A stretch of 64,000 bases of DNA from NCBI GenBank assembly GCA_964387965.1, contig CAYLXO010000002.1, positions 1-64,000 of the forward strand, in the 5' to 3' direction. The position numbers were made by a program, and so were the translations under genes. This document shows positions 15,058-24,808 of the stretch, in pieces. Source of the stretch: CAITQP01 sp964387965. GTDB lineage: Bacteria > Patescibacteriota > Minisyncoccia > Phycocordibacterales > UBA9973. How positions within the stretch are numbered: the stretch's first letter is position 1; the number at the start of each line of letters is the position of its first letter. The notes below the pieces were generated by a model that made no database searches, was not told the origin of the DNA, and worked only from the letters and a program-made list of their open reading frames with translations.

Positions 15058-16608
15058 ATGGCGTTTGCTCGAGTATATTCCGCGCAGACTGAATTGCTTA
15101 ATGGCAGAATTGTTTCTGTTGAGATTGATACTGCACGTGGATTAAATAATTTTACAATTGTTGGGCTCGGCGACCGTGCCGTAGATGAAGCTCGAGATCG
15201 TGTCGGATCTGCTTTAAAAAATTCCGGGTTTGAATCTCCTAAAACAAAAAATCAAAAAACGGTTGTTTCACTTTCTCCCGCAGATATCAAAAAAGAAGGC
15301 TCCCACTTTGATCTTTCGATTGCTGTGGGATTTTTAATTGCTGAAGGTCTTGTGCTTAATGAATCTCTAGACAAAAGTATTTTTGTTGGCGAGCTCGGTC
15401 TTGATGGCGAAGTGCGACAAGTACGCGGAGTTCTTGCAATTGCGCTTGCGGCAAAAGATGCAGGATTTAAAACTATATATATCCCAGAAATAAATAAGGA
15501 AGAAGCTTCTCTCGTAAAAGAGCTGGCGATTTTCCCAGTAAAAAACCTTAAGCAAATTATAGAACATATTAAAAAAGATGAATCGGGAAACCGGCCAACG
15601 ATTGCAGAATATATTCCAAATGAGGAGAACGCTACCCCTGTCATCATTGACGCAGATTTTGGTGACATTATCGGACAAGAGAGCGCAAAGCGCGGTCTTA
15701 TGATTGCTGCATCTGGCGGTCACAATGTCCTACTCTATGGACCTCCCGGCACAGGAAAAACAATGCTCGCACGTGCACTTGCAGGAATCCTACCTACGCT
15801 CGATAAAGAAAAGGCAATAGAAGTAACAAAAATACAATCAATAGCTGGGACTTTGCCGAAAGGAGCACTTACTTATACAGCACCATTTCGCTCTCCACAC
15901 CATACATCATCGTATGTATCCGTTATTGGAGGAGGAACATTCCCACGACCTGGAGAAGTTACACTCGCACATCATGGTGTACTATTCCTTGACGAGTTTC
16001 CAGAATTTGACCGTAGGGTAATAGAGAGCTTGCGCGAACCACTCGAAGAACAAAAAGTTTCGATTGCTCGCGCAAAAGGCTCAGCACTATTTCCTGCAGA
16101 CTTTTTGTTTGTTGGTGCAATGAATCCCTGTCCATGTGGGTACAAAGGATCAAAGGTAAAATCATGCACATGTACGATGTCAGATCTTGTAAAATACAAA
16201 AGAAAATTATCAGGCCCATTACTTGATCGCATTGATATCGCACTATACGTAGGAGAGATTGCATACGACAAATTGGCAAAAGGTGGAGGCAACCCAGAAT
16301 CAGAAAAAATTCGTACTCAAGTAGAACACATCCGAACACACGCGTATAATCGTGCGATGAAAATTGGAATTCATGCGAAATTAAATGGTTCACTCAAATC
16401 AAAAGAACTTCCACTTGTCGCGCCACTTACAAAAGAAGCCGAAGCAATTTTAAACCAAAGCGCTGAACGGTTGGGTTTGTCCGCGCGCTCGTATCATCGT
16501 ACCCAAAAACTTGCTCGAACTATTGCTGACATAGAAGGAAGTGAAAATATCTTACCGGAACATATTTTAGAAGCTATTAGATACAGACCAACATTTGAAC
16601 AATTTTAA
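15058..16608 (+). CDS. comM: ComM/YifB-type Mg-chelatase-like AAA+ ATPase
   Basis: A 516-residue protein with an N-terminal Lon-protease-like domain (MAFARVYSAQTELLNGRIVS, then the VGLGDRAVDEARDRV region), a central AAA+ module with Walker A YGPPGTGKTM near residue 226 and Walker B LFLDEFPEF, and the C-terminal Mg-chelatase domain with the finger PCPCGY and LLDRIDI. In naturally competent bacteria ComM is a hexameric branch-migration helicase for integrating incoming DNA. That fits CPR cells, which rely on DNA uptake, but no com genes lie adjacent. The end forms a terminator shared with the converging gene. Confidence 0.95.
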   Translation: MAFARVYSAQTELLNGRIVSVEIDTARGLNNFTIVGLGDRAVDEARDRVGSALKNSGFESPKTKNQKTVVSLSPADIKKEGSHFDLSIAVGFLIAEGLVLNESLDKSIFVGELGLDGEVRQVRGVLAIALAAKDAGFKTIYIPEINKEEASLVKELAIFPVKNLKQIIEHIKKDESGNRPTIAEYIPNEENATPVIIDADFGDIIGQESAKRGLMIAASGGHNVLLYGPPGTGKTMLARALAGILPTLDKEKAIEVTKIQSIAGTLPKGALTYTAPFRSPHHTSSYVSVIGGGTFPRPGEVTLAHHGVLFLDEFPEFDRRVIESLREPLEEQKVSIARAKGSALFPADFLFVGAMNPCPCGYKGSKVKSCTCTMSDLVKYKRKLSGPLLDRIDIALYVGEIAYDKLAKGGGNPESEKIRTQVEHIRTHAYNRAMKIGIHAKLNGSLKSKELPLVAPLTKEAEAILNQSAERLGLSARSYHRTQKLARTIADIEGSENILPEHILEAIRYRPTFEQF

Positions 16609-16637
16609 AAAACTCCTTTCGGAGTTTTTTAAAATTG
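16600..16637. terminator. Bidirectional terminator
   Basis: CAATTTTAAAAAACTCC-TTTC-GGAGTTTTTTAAAATTG, a perfect 17-bp stem overlapping the stops of comM and of the converging hydrolase gene. Confidence 0.92.
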
Positions 16638-17639
16638 TTTTATGTATACAGTTCGGTGGAATTGTCTACGGAATGGATTTTGAGCGCCACGTACTTCAAA
16701 GTGTGTATGCGCTCCTGTTGATCGCCCTGTTGATCCTACAAGCCCGATGACTTCACCTTGTCCTACTGTCTGTCCAACGCTTACATTCACTTGTGACATG
16801 TGTGCATACAATGTTTGGACTGGATATCCATTAATTGTGCTTGAGATTACAACAAACTTTCCATACCCAGTATTATATCCAGAAGTTTTTGCCACAATTA
16901 CCGTACCACCGACTGAGGCATGAATCTGTGTGCCGACTGGAGCTGCGATATCAACTGCGTACTTATGGAATCCATGGAGATCGTTTGTTTCATATCCGCC
17001 ATCTATTGGAGGGATGAAATAACCATCAAGATTTGGGAGCCCTGCATTTGGAAGTTTAGGAATAGTAACCTTACCTGACGATGGTTGTTTTGGAGCACTG
17101 ATTGTCGTAGGGACAGAATCGCTTTCTGCATCAGGAATAATAAGCGTATCACCAATTGTGAGCATGTCATCCAAAGTCATATCATTATAAAAAGCGATAT
17201 ATTTTGGATCTACTTTATATTTCTTCCCGATACTCTTAAGTGTATCTCCAGATTTAATTGTTACTTGTAGCCCTGATGTAGGCAAAATAACAATAACAGA
17301 ACCTGGAACAAGCGCTTGGTTTGCTGAAATATCGTTGTTATCGATGATTGTTGCTTTTGAAACACCGAAAAGTTTTGCCACTGAGCTCACTGTATCTCCG
17401 GCATGTACAGTGTATACGCTAATCTGATCAGACGTTGGGAGGTTTGCTACATCAAGCGGGCTACCGACTGGGCCCATAGTAGGAGCGATAGAGTCTTTTG
17501 AAATCTGAACATCAGCAGAAACACCCGCATCCTTTGCAATAACCCCAGGTCCGATACTTGGCGTTGCAAGGTTCATTTTTTGTGAATTTGTGACTGTCCC
17601 AGAATCTTCAACCTCAGAATCGTCATCGACATTCGGCAA
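16629..17639 (-). CDS. LysM-M23 peptidoglycan hydrolase, start unclear
   Basis: Cell-wall endopeptidase of the M23 family. Two LysM domains (VHAGDTVSSVAKLFGVS and IKSGDTLKSIGKKYKVDP) precede the metallopeptidase core with HKYAVDIAAP (His/Asp zinc ligands) and GAHTHFEVR (H-x-H). The nearest usable start is TTG at 17639. However, the frame stays open to a stop at 17826-17828 and upstream encodes a clear signal peptide (WAIALVLFCVLTFVP..AHA), with no ATG, GTG or TTG. The true start may be a rare codon or hidden by a sequence error. The protein is exported by inference. Confidence 0.88.
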   Translation of the reverse strand: MPNVDDDSEVEDSGTVTNSQKMNLATPSIGPGVIAKDAGVSADVQISKDSIAPTMGPVGSPLDVANLPTSDQISVYTVHAGDTVSSVAKLFGVSKATIIDNNDISANQALVPGSVIVILPTSGLQVTIKSGDTLKSIGKKYKVDPKYIAFYNDMTLDDMLTIGDTLIIPDAESDSVPTTISAPKQPSSGKVTIPKLPNAGLPNLDGYFIPPIDGGYETNDLHGFHKYAVDIAAPVGTQIHASVGGTVIVAKTSGYNTGYGKFVVISSTINGYPVQTLYAHMSQVNVSVGQTVGQGEVIGLVGSTGRSTGAHTHFEVRGAQNPFRRQFHRTVYIKQF

Positions 17640-17843
17640 AAGTGCAGAAAAAACACCCGCATGTGCTTGTTTAGGGACAAACGTTAGAACACAGAATAGA
17701 ACAAGCGCAATAGCCCAAATCGCGTTTGGTGCACCAAAGATACTATTATCCTGCGCATATATTGAGTCGCTTACGCTATGCGCATTCTTGTTTTGTCCTT
17801 GTTTTATAAGCTTAAAATGGGTGCGCTATCATCATACTCACAT

Positions 17844-17870
17844 AAAACCTTGTAAAATAAGGCTTTTTTT
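17844..17870 (+). terminator. Terminator-like hairpin upstream of uvrD
   Basis: CCTT-GTAAAAT-AAGG with a T7 run. No plus-strand gene precedes it, so it may be an attenuator or may protect uvrD from upstream transcription. Confidence 0.4.
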
Positions 17871-18021
17871 GATGATACCGCGTTACAATCGTGCGGTTTT
17901 CTATTTTACCCTTATTTTTCAAGGTAAGATAGGAATCTGAGTGCCTGAACATACGATACTATATATATGAGTACCGTACCTATAAAATGCTAGCCTGATA
18001 GGTCCCCAGAGTCAACACATA

Positions 18022-18041
18022 TATCCACATGCTGTGGATAA
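18022..18041. promoter_or_regulatory. Inverted DnaA boxes at the uvrD promoter
   Basis: TATCCACA-TGC-TGTGGATA is a perfect palindrome; the right arm reads as TTATCCACA on the minus strand. It covers the expected -35 position of a TATAGT -10 box (18053-18058) close to the uvrD ATG. Confidence 0.6.
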
Positions 18042-18067
18042 GGGTTTTGGATGTATAGTGGTCATAC

Positions 18068-19990
18068 ATGACGAATATAAATGATCTTTCACACTTAAAC
18101 CCTCGCCAAAAAGAAGCTGTTTTACACATAAAAGGCCCCTTACTTATTGTAGCTGGAGCGGGAGCTGGCAAAACAAAGACATTAACCGAACGTATTGTTC
18201 ACATCATCCTCTCGGGTATAGCACCAGAGAACATTCTCGCGGTGACATTCACAAACAAAGCAGCTGGTGAAATGCGCGAACGTGTAGAAAAGGCGATTCA
18301 AAAACACCGGATTGAAGGCATCCCGACAGTGACTACATTTCATAGACTCGGGGGTCTTATAATCCGTGAACATGCAGGCTACTATGGTCTAACCAAGTAT
18401 TTTTCAATATTTGACGAAGATGATGCTCGATCGCTCATACGTGAAGCGATGAGAGAACTCGGTATCGACCCAAAAATACTTGACCCAAAGCGGGTGAAGC
18501 ACATTATTTCGAGCGCAAAGATGGCAGGAGATACTCCAGAATCCCTTACTGACAAAGTCACTAGTCATGCTGAATCTGACTCAGTGCGTATTTGGAGAAG
18601 TTATGAAGCAAAATTAGCAAAATCACGTGCTCTTGATTTTGACGACCTGATTGTAAAAGCTGTTCGCCTTCTCGAAAAAAATCCAGACATTTTGAAAGAC
18701 TACCAAAAGCGATGGCAGTATATCCATGTTGATGAATATCAAGATACTAATGAAATGGAATACCGAATGGTGAAAATGCTCGCAGGCGATGCAAAAAATA
18801 TTTGTGTTGTTGGTGACACTGACCAAAATATTTACAGCTGGCGCGGAGCAAAAATAAAAAATATGCTTCATTTTGAAAAAGACTTCCCGGGCGCGCATAC
18901 AGTCTTTCTCGAACAAAATTATCGTTCAACTTCACACATTTTAAAAGCGGCAAACTCAATTATAGAAAAAAATACTGTTCGCATCCCAAAAAATCTTTTT
19001 TCAGAAAAAGGTGATGGAGAGAAAATAATTCGGTATGAAGCAATGAGTGAAATGGATGAAGCGCGATTTGTTGCGCAAGAATCTGGAAGACTTATACAAC
19101 AAGGAATTCCGCCAGAAGAAATTGCTGTATTATTCCGTGCAAACTTTCAATCTCGTGTTTTAGAAGAAGCATTTTTGTATGCGAATGTTCCGTACCGCGT
19201 TATCGGTACACAATTCTTTGAACGCGCTGAAGTCAAAGATGTTATTGCGTACATTCGTGCGTCACTCAATCGTGATTCATTTGCTGATTTGAAACGAACG
19301 ATCAACAAGCCAACTCGTGGTCTTGGCGATTCATCAGTAGCAAAATTATTTGCAGGTATGCGTGAATCACTTACCCCGAAAGCAAAAAAGTCGCTTGCAG
19401 ATTATGAAAAAATTTTGGACGCGATCGCGCACACAGCTGAACAAGAGTATCCATCTGCACTTGTAAAAAAAGTACTAGAAATTTCTGGACTTCAAGCTGA
19501 GTACGAAAGTGAAGGGGAACAAGGAATCGAGCGTATTGAAAACGTTGGGGAACTTGCAACACTTGCTTCGATTTATGACACACTCCCGCTTGGAGAAGGA
19601 GTAATGAAATTTTTGGAAGACGCTGCACTACGAAGTGACCAAGATGCGCTCGCTGAATCTCCAGAAGGCGTCCGCTTGCTTACCGTGCATGCATCAAAAG
19701 GACTTGAATTCCGCGCAGTATTTATTGTCGGTCTTGAAGAAGGATTGTTCCCTCACGAACGAGCAAGTAGAGCTTCTAAAATTGAAGATGCTGAAGAAGA
19801 ACGTAGACTATTTTATGTAGCACTTACGCGGGCAAAAGAAAAAGTATATGTAACGCATGCAAGTTATCGTACAATATTCGGATCACGCACTATTACAGTT
19901 CCATCAGAATTTTTGTATGATATCCCGAGTGAACTTATGGATATACATGCAGAAATTCCAGATTCCATTCCGAGCATTTTCCTAGATTAA
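18068..19990 (+). CDS. uvrD: UvrD/PcrA/Rep-family ATP-dependent DNA helicase
   Basis: Superfamily 1A 3'-5' helicase for repair and replication restart. The 640-residue protein begins LNPRQKEAV (Q-motif), then Walker A VAGAGAGKTKT near residue 30, motif Ia FTNKAAGEMRERV, Walker B HVDEYQDTN, motif III GDTDQNIYSWRGA, motif IV EQNYRS, motif V TVHASKGLEF and motif VI RRLFYVALTRA. It is slightly shorter than UvrD (about 720), lacking the C-terminal tail. The start is supported by a near-leaderless promoter. rsmA follows after two bases, so the two are co-transcribed. Confidence 0.96.
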   Translation: MTNINDLSHLNPRQKEAVLHIKGPLLIVAGAGAGKTKTLTERIVHIILSGIAPENILAVTFTNKAAGEMRERVEKAIQKHRIEGIPTVTTFHRLGGLIIREHAGYYGLTKYFSIFDEDDARSLIREAMRELGIDPKILDPKRVKHIISSAKMAGDTPESLTDKVTSHAESDSVRIWRSYEAKLAKSRALDFDDLIVKAVRLLEKNPDILKDYQKRWQYIHVDEYQDTNEMEYRMVKMLAGDAKNICVVGDTDQNIYSWRGAKIKNMLHFEKDFPGAHTVFLEQNYRSTSHILKAANSIIEKNTVRIPKNLFSEKGDGEKIIRYEAMSEMDEARFVAQESGRLIQQGIPPEEIAVLFRANFQSRVLEEAFLYANVPYRVIGTQFFERAEVKDVIAYIRASLNRDSFADLKRTINKPTRGLGDSSVAKLFAGMRESLTPKAKKSLADYEKILDAIAHTAEQEYPSALVKKVLEISGLQAEYESEGEQGIERIENVGELATLASIYDTLPLGEGVMKFLEDAALRSDQDALAESPEGVRLLTVHASKGLEFRAVFIVGLEEGLFPHERASRASKIEDAEEERRLFYVALTRAKEKVYVTHASYRTIFGSRTITVPSEFLYDIPSELMDIHAEIPDSIPSIFLD

Positions 19991-19992
19991 CA

Positions 19993-20793
19993 ATGACAAC
20001 ACACAAAGCAAAAAAATCTCTCGGCCAACACTTTTTACGAAGCGCGTCTGCACTTCGCTCTATTGTTACATCTGCAAACCTGCGTAGTGGGGAAACAGTT
20101 CTTGAAATCGGGCCTGGTGAAGGGGTACTCACTCGCGCGTTACTCGAAACAGGTGCCCACGTGATAGCAATCGAAAAAGACCGCGATTTAATTCCGATTC
20201 TAACGGAAACCTTTAGCGCTGAAATAAAAAAAGGCACCCTTACACTTATTGAGGACGATGTACTCAAGTTTGTCCCAGAGTTTCACAAACTAACTGCTGG
20301 CTCATACAAGCTTGTTGCAAATATCCCATACTATATAACTGGTGCGATATTTGAAAAATTTCTTACCGCGAATGCGTACCCGTCATGCATGGTCGTGCTT
20401 ATTCAAAAAGAAGTGGCTACCCGTATAGTTGCGCGTGATGGTAAAGAAAGTTTGCTTTCAATTTCAGTTAAAGCGTTTGGGAGTCCACGTATTACGGCAA
20501 AAGTTCCAGCAAGCGCGTTTCGCCCTGCTCCAAAAGTAGACTCTGCGGTACTTGCTGTATATGATGTTTCACACACAACGCTTTCAAATTTTACAGATGA
20601 CAAATTTGAATCATTCTTCAAAGTAGTTCGGGCAGGATTTGCCCATAAACGTAAACTCCTTGTCAGAAACCTTGAAGCAGTAACAACAAAAACAAACGCG
20701 GTAGAAGCATGTACATCAGTTGGTCTTTCTCCTACAGTACGCGCCGAAGATGTTTCACTTGCTGACTGGATAAAACTCGCAAGCCGTTTATAA
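19993..20793 (+). CDS. rsmA: 16S rRNA dimethyladenosine transferase
   Basis: Dimethylates two adjacent adenosines near the 3' end of 16S rRNA during small-subunit assembly (KsgA). The 266-residue protein has KSLGQHFL, the SAM-binding VLEIGPGEGVLTRAL near residue 39, EKDRDLI, the acidic EDDVLKF and the catalytic NIPYYIT. The C-terminal helical domain is of normal size. It starts two bases after the uvrD stop, which indicates translational coupling. Confidence 0.96.
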   Translation: MTTHKAKKSLGQHFLRSASALRSIVTSANLRSGETVLEIGPGEGVLTRALLETGAHVIAIEKDRDLIPILTETFSAEIKKGTLTLIEDDVLKFVPEFHKLTAGSYKLVANIPYYITGAIFEKFLTANAYPSCMVVLIQKEVATRIVARDGKESLLSISVKAFGSPRITAKVPASAFRPAPKVDSAVLAVYDVSHTTLSNFTDDKFESFFKVVRAGFAHKRKLLVRNLEAVTTKTNAVEACTSVGLSPTVRAEDVSLADWIKLASRL

Positions 20794-20821
20794 AAATACA
20801 TTGCTCGTGTATACTGCTCGT

Positions 20822-21727
20822 ATGCAATACCCGAAGTATGAAAACGTCAAAAAATATTTACCGAGCAAAACATTTGCTTCGGTTATTGGGTTACTCATTC
20901 TTGGGCTTATCATAATCGTTGTGCTTTCAAGCATTTTCGGAAGTAAAAAATTTTTCAACCGTGGTTCGCTTAAAGCGCACATTGATAGTGAAGGAACGGT
21001 CGGTGATGTGATTACTCGTGATTCAAACAATAACGGAATAACTGACTGGGAAGAAACATTGTGGGGACTTGATCCAAAAGGTGACGGCACTGAAAACAAG
21101 AAAGCAATCGATGCAAAAAAACTTGCGCAGAATATTCCACTTGCACCAGAGAAAACACCTGAGGAATTAACTCAAACTGAAACATTTAGCCAAGACTTAC
21201 TTTCAACAATCCTTGCCTTAAATCAAGCAGGCGCGCTCAATGAAGGTGCAATTAATACACTCGCTGAAACGATTGGGGGAAGTGTCGATGCAAAACACGC
21301 TGATGTAAAAACATACGTGCTTGCAGACTTACACACAAGTACAACAAGTACCGCAAAAGCAACCTACAAAACTGCCCTTAAAAAAGTAATCGACGGATAT
21401 GACGCCGTAAACTTTGGTGATGAACTTTCTATTATTGCTACAGGTCTCGGTTCAGGAGGAGCAGGCCAACTTTCAACACTTGATACATATATAACTGCAT
21501 ACGCAAACCTCAGTAAGCAGGTACTCGCGCTTACCACCCCTACAGAGATAGCTCCTATTGCACTCCAATTTATAAATTCCAGTGCAAAGATGTCTGCCTC
21601 GCTAGCTCAAGTACGCGATTTCTACACGGATGTTTTAGCTGGGATGGTAGGGCTTGATGACTATACAAAAGCAAAAGATGAGTCTGACAAGGCATCACTC
21701 CAACTTGCTAAGTATTTTGAGCGTTAA
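20822..21727 (+). CDS. Membrane-anchored protein with calcium-binding-like repeat
   Basis: A 301-residue protein. The start MQYPKYENVKK is chosen because TATACT ends seven bases upstream. One membrane segment (ASVIGLLILGLIIIVVLSSIF) near residues 17-40 is followed by a loop DSNNNGITDWEETLWGLDP, a thrombospondin type-3/dockerin-like calcium loop. The rest is a helical extracytoplasmic domain with many Ala and Thr. It opens the large exported block that continues into the type IV secretion-like genes. Function unknown. Confidence 0.75.
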   Translation: MQYPKYENVKKYLPSKTFASVIGLLILGLIIIVVLSSIFGSKKFFNRGSLKAHIDSEGTVGDVITRDSNNNGITDWEETLWGLDPKGDGTENKKAIDAKKLAQNIPLAPEKTPEELTQTETFSQDLLSTILALNQAGALNEGAINTLAETIGGSVDAKHADVKTYVLADLHTSTTSTAKATYKTALKKVIDGYDAVNFGDELSIIATGLGSGGAGQLSTLDTYITAYANLSKQVLALTTPTEIAPIALQFINSSAKMSASLAQVRDFYTDVLAGMVGLDDYTKAKDESDKASLQLAKYFER

Positions 21728-21781
21728 TTCTTATATATTGCTTCCAAAATAAAATTGCTCGCGGTATACTACAAGACGTAT

Positions 21782-24745
21782 ATGTACCGAAAACGTATCG
21801 GTGTTAAATATTCTTCTCTTGCACTATCAGTGCTTGTGACTTTTTTCTTCTTCGGTGCACAAGCAAATGCTGCATCTCTTACAACTATCGCAGTTGATAG
21901 TATTGGTGCAATTGCAGCCGCAGAAATTTCTTGCCACGCAGATCAAATAACTTCTGGTATTAAAGGAATTTTTGGAAAAGGAAAATCAAAGGCATCTTCT
22001 GCTGGTGAAACAGTCCCTACAAATGATGAGGGTGTTCGCCAAGCAGCGCAAGACACCGCTGACGAGCAGGCAGCAGAAACAAAGAAAATTACTTGTACGA
22101 AAGCGGTAGAAAAAGCCGCAGCGCAGACAATCATCAAAGAGCTCACCATGAACACAGTAAACTGGATTAATCATGGTTTTACTGGACGTAGCCCTATTTA
22201 TGTACAAGACTCAAATACATTCTTGCAACAACTTCAAAAAAAGATTGTCGGTAATTTTGCGTTAAATATCAGCGACCCGACAAAATTCCCTTTTGGGAAA
22301 ATGGTTATGCGCGACCTCATTGCCCGCACCCATTCATACTTTGAATCCGCAAATGAATACAGTCTCAATAATTTCTTAAACCAAGTCCGTCCTGGTGCTT
22401 CGGACGTAGATTTTCGAGCGGACTTTTCGATTGGAGGATTTGAAGGACTTCTTTCTCAAGGGCTACCAAACAACAACCCGTTTGGTTTTTCACTCGGCGC
22501 ACAAAGCGAACTTGCACGTAGAACATACGGTACATCACTTTCACAAGCAGAAGATTTTAAATTTCAAATTCAACGTAGTGGGGGATTCCTTGATTTGAAA
22601 CAATGTGCTGACCCTTCTTCATATCAATCAAATACCTCACCAAAAATCGCAGACGAAGCAAAGAAAAAATTGCTCAACAGCAAAAATCTTTCATCTTCCG
22701 AAATTGCTGAACTACAGCGTACAGTCGACCAAAACACGTGTCGTGTATGGAAGACAACAACTCCTGGCAGTGTCGTAGCTGATCAGCTCAACCAAGCGCT
22801 TGGTTCACCCCTCCGCCAGCTTGAATACGGTGATGATCTCCAAGCATCACTTACTGTTATTTTTGACGCACTCATAAACCAGCTTGTAAACAAAGGACTT
22901 TCTGCTCTTTCAGAAAAGCAGAAAGATAATACTGTCTATGAGAATAATGACAACTTCTCTTCAAATATCACTATTAGCAATAATATTAATGGTGACGGCC
23001 CAGACCTAAACGGATCATGGCTTGATCAAGGTGAAGTATTTAATATCTTTACAGATATTCCAAAACTTATGCTCTATGAGAGTAACCCGAAAGGAGAGCC
23101 ATGCCCTAACGCAGATACTTGTGCAGATATAGATCCGAGCAATTGGAACGCGTGGAACCCGAGCGATGACGGATTCCAGCAAGCGCTCAAAAAAGAAATT
23201 ATCGTTGCACAAAAACTTTTGCCTCAAATTTATATGCTTGATCTGTGCGTCCCAGGACCACGACCAAACTGGGAAATAGATGTTCAGCAAAATATGCAAG
23301 ATTTTATTTCTAACCTTCCACCGAATGCAGACGCAGCTATTTCTTCTGGTGCAAAAATCTTTTCTACCGTTACAGATCCACTTGGAATGTTTAAAGAGGC
23401 CGGTAAAGACCTCACTGCTGATAAACGAAACGAAAAGTTTTATTCAAAACTTGTAGGTTTTCACTTGAGTTTCAATGCTGATCTTCCAACCGATCTTTCA
23501 TGGGATAGCCCAACTCCATACGGAGTAAATGTAGACAGAAATTCAAAAGTAAACGGCATTACACCTGTATCAAATATTTTCCGTACACTTACTCAACGAT
23601 ATATGAGCGCTGTTGGTTATATGTATTCACAATATAATTTGGATTTTTACGGAGATCTCTATTCGGAAATAAGTGATAATGAAAAATATTATCAATTGAT
23701 CCCAACATACCTAAAAGGTATTGAGGAGAATCGTACACTTATTTTAGGAAGCCAAGCGACTCATACTCAGCTTGCTCGACTGCAAGAACGAATAAACAAT
23801 TTACCGAACCAACCAGGATACCCAGGTCTCACTGGAGAGCTTGGTGAACTTCCAGTAATTTCACTCATTGGTAGTCCTTTTGTTGTACTTAATGCTGAAG
23901 ATACATACCGTGACCCAGGCGCACGTGCTACAGATAAAAATGATGGCGATATAACAAACAAAATACAAACAACAAGCAATGTTGATACTACTTATCCTGG
24001 ACAGTACCAAGTAACGTATACAGTCAAAAACAAACTCGGTGTCGCTGGAAACCCAGTCACTCGTACAGTAGTAGTTATTCTCCCAGGGCAAACAGCGCCA
24101 ACACCACCAGCTCCTACAAAATCAACTGCAACCGTACGCGATTACAACAAAGATTTATTGAGTATTGCGAATGTAAAGAATATCTCGGCACTTAATCCGT
24201 ATGAGATCGAGCTCCGTAGAATAAGTGAAACATTTAAGCTTATCGCCCCAAACATTCATTCACCAAGCGATATCACAAAAGAAGAGGATGTAATCGTAGC
24301 GACCCAATCAGTCTATGACACATTTGCAGGTAGAGGGGGAAGCGTCGCAATGTGTGTAAAAGACACAAATTCAAGCAACTACAAGGGACCTACATCACGC
24401 ATTCAATATCCTAAGTTTGTTATTACACAAATGGGGCCTAATGCACAGGACTTTGTAAATTTTGCGCAATCAAACTACGACAAGAAATTTACTCGTTCAT
24501 TCTTGCCTGACTGGCATTATGCTCAGGGTACTGGCCTTATACTTACTGGCCCTTCAGGCACAAGCGGCACAGGCACATTCACTGGATCAACAAACAGCGA
24601 ATGTACAAAAGAAAGCGAGAAAGTTGGAGGGGGAGGATTTGACCCAGTACACAAATACATCTGTAATGATGATGTCGTCTCAATCGGTAGCCAGCCCGCA
24701 GACCAAGCACTTTCTGGACTCGAACAGATATTGGGCATGTATTAA
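21782..24745 (+). CDS. Large exported protein with DUF5011-like Ig domain
   Basis: A 987-residue protein with a signal peptide (LALSVLVTFFFFGAQANA) and no later membrane segment. The start MYRKRIGVK lies 11 bases after TATACT. The first 640 residues are unlike any family I know and contain several Cys pairs (CHADQI, CVPGPRPNW). A DUF5011-type domain follows at about 690-770, with NAEDTYRDPGARATDKNDGD and PGQYQVTYTV. The tail is Cys-containing and Gly/Thr-rich. Its place immediately before the VirB6-like and VirB4 genes suggests an extracytoplasmic part of that apparatus, which is inference. Confidence 0.7.
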   Translation: MYRKRIGVKYSSLALSVLVTFFFFGAQANAASLTTIAVDSIGAIAAAEISCHADQITSGIKGIFGKGKSKASSAGETVPTNDEGVRQAAQDTADEQAAETKKITCTKAVEKAAAQTIIKELTMNTVNWINHGFTGRSPIYVQDSNTFLQQLQKKIVGNFALNISDPTKFPFGKMVMRDLIARTHSYFESANEYSLNNFLNQVRPGASDVDFRADFSIGGFEGLLSQGLPNNNPFGFSLGAQSELARRTYGTSLSQAEDFKFQIQRSGGFLDLKQCADPSSYQSNTSPKIADEAKKKLLNSKNLSSSEIAELQRTVDQNTCRVWKTTTPGSVVADQLNQALGSPLRQLEYGDDLQASLTVIFDALINQLVNKGLSALSEKQKDNTVYENNDNFSSNITISNNINGDGPDLNGSWLDQGEVFNIFTDIPKLMLYESNPKGEPCPNADTCADIDPSNWNAWNPSDDGFQQALKKEIIVAQKLLPQIYMLDLCVPGPRPNWEIDVQQNMQDFISNLPPNADAAISSGAKIFSTVTDPLGMFKEAGKDLTADKRNEKFYSKLVGFHLSFNADLPTDLSWDSPTPYGVNVDRNSKVNGITPVSNIFRTLTQRYMSAVGYMYSQYNLDFYGDLYSEISDNEKYYQLIPTYLKGIEENRTLILGSQATHTQLARLQERINNLPNQPGYPGLTGELGELPVISLIGSPFVVLNAEDTYRDPGARATDKNDGDITNKIQTTSNVDTTYPGQYQVTYTVKNKLGVAGNPVTRTVVVILPGQTAPTPPAPTKSTATVRDYNKDLLSIANVKNISALNPYEIELRRISETFKLIAPNIHSPSDITKEEDVIVATQSVYDTFAGRGGSVAMCVKDTNSSNYKGPTSRIQYPKFVITQMGPNAQDFVNFAQSNYDKKFTRSFLPDWHYAQGTGLILTGPSGTSGTGTFTGSTNSECTKESEKVGGGGFDPVHKYICNDDVVSIGSQPADQALSGLEQILGMY

Positions 24746-24808
24746 CACATATATTTTCCGTTTTTGTTGTAGAATAAAGGGGTAGGACTTTTAGTGTGCA
24801 AGAAATTA

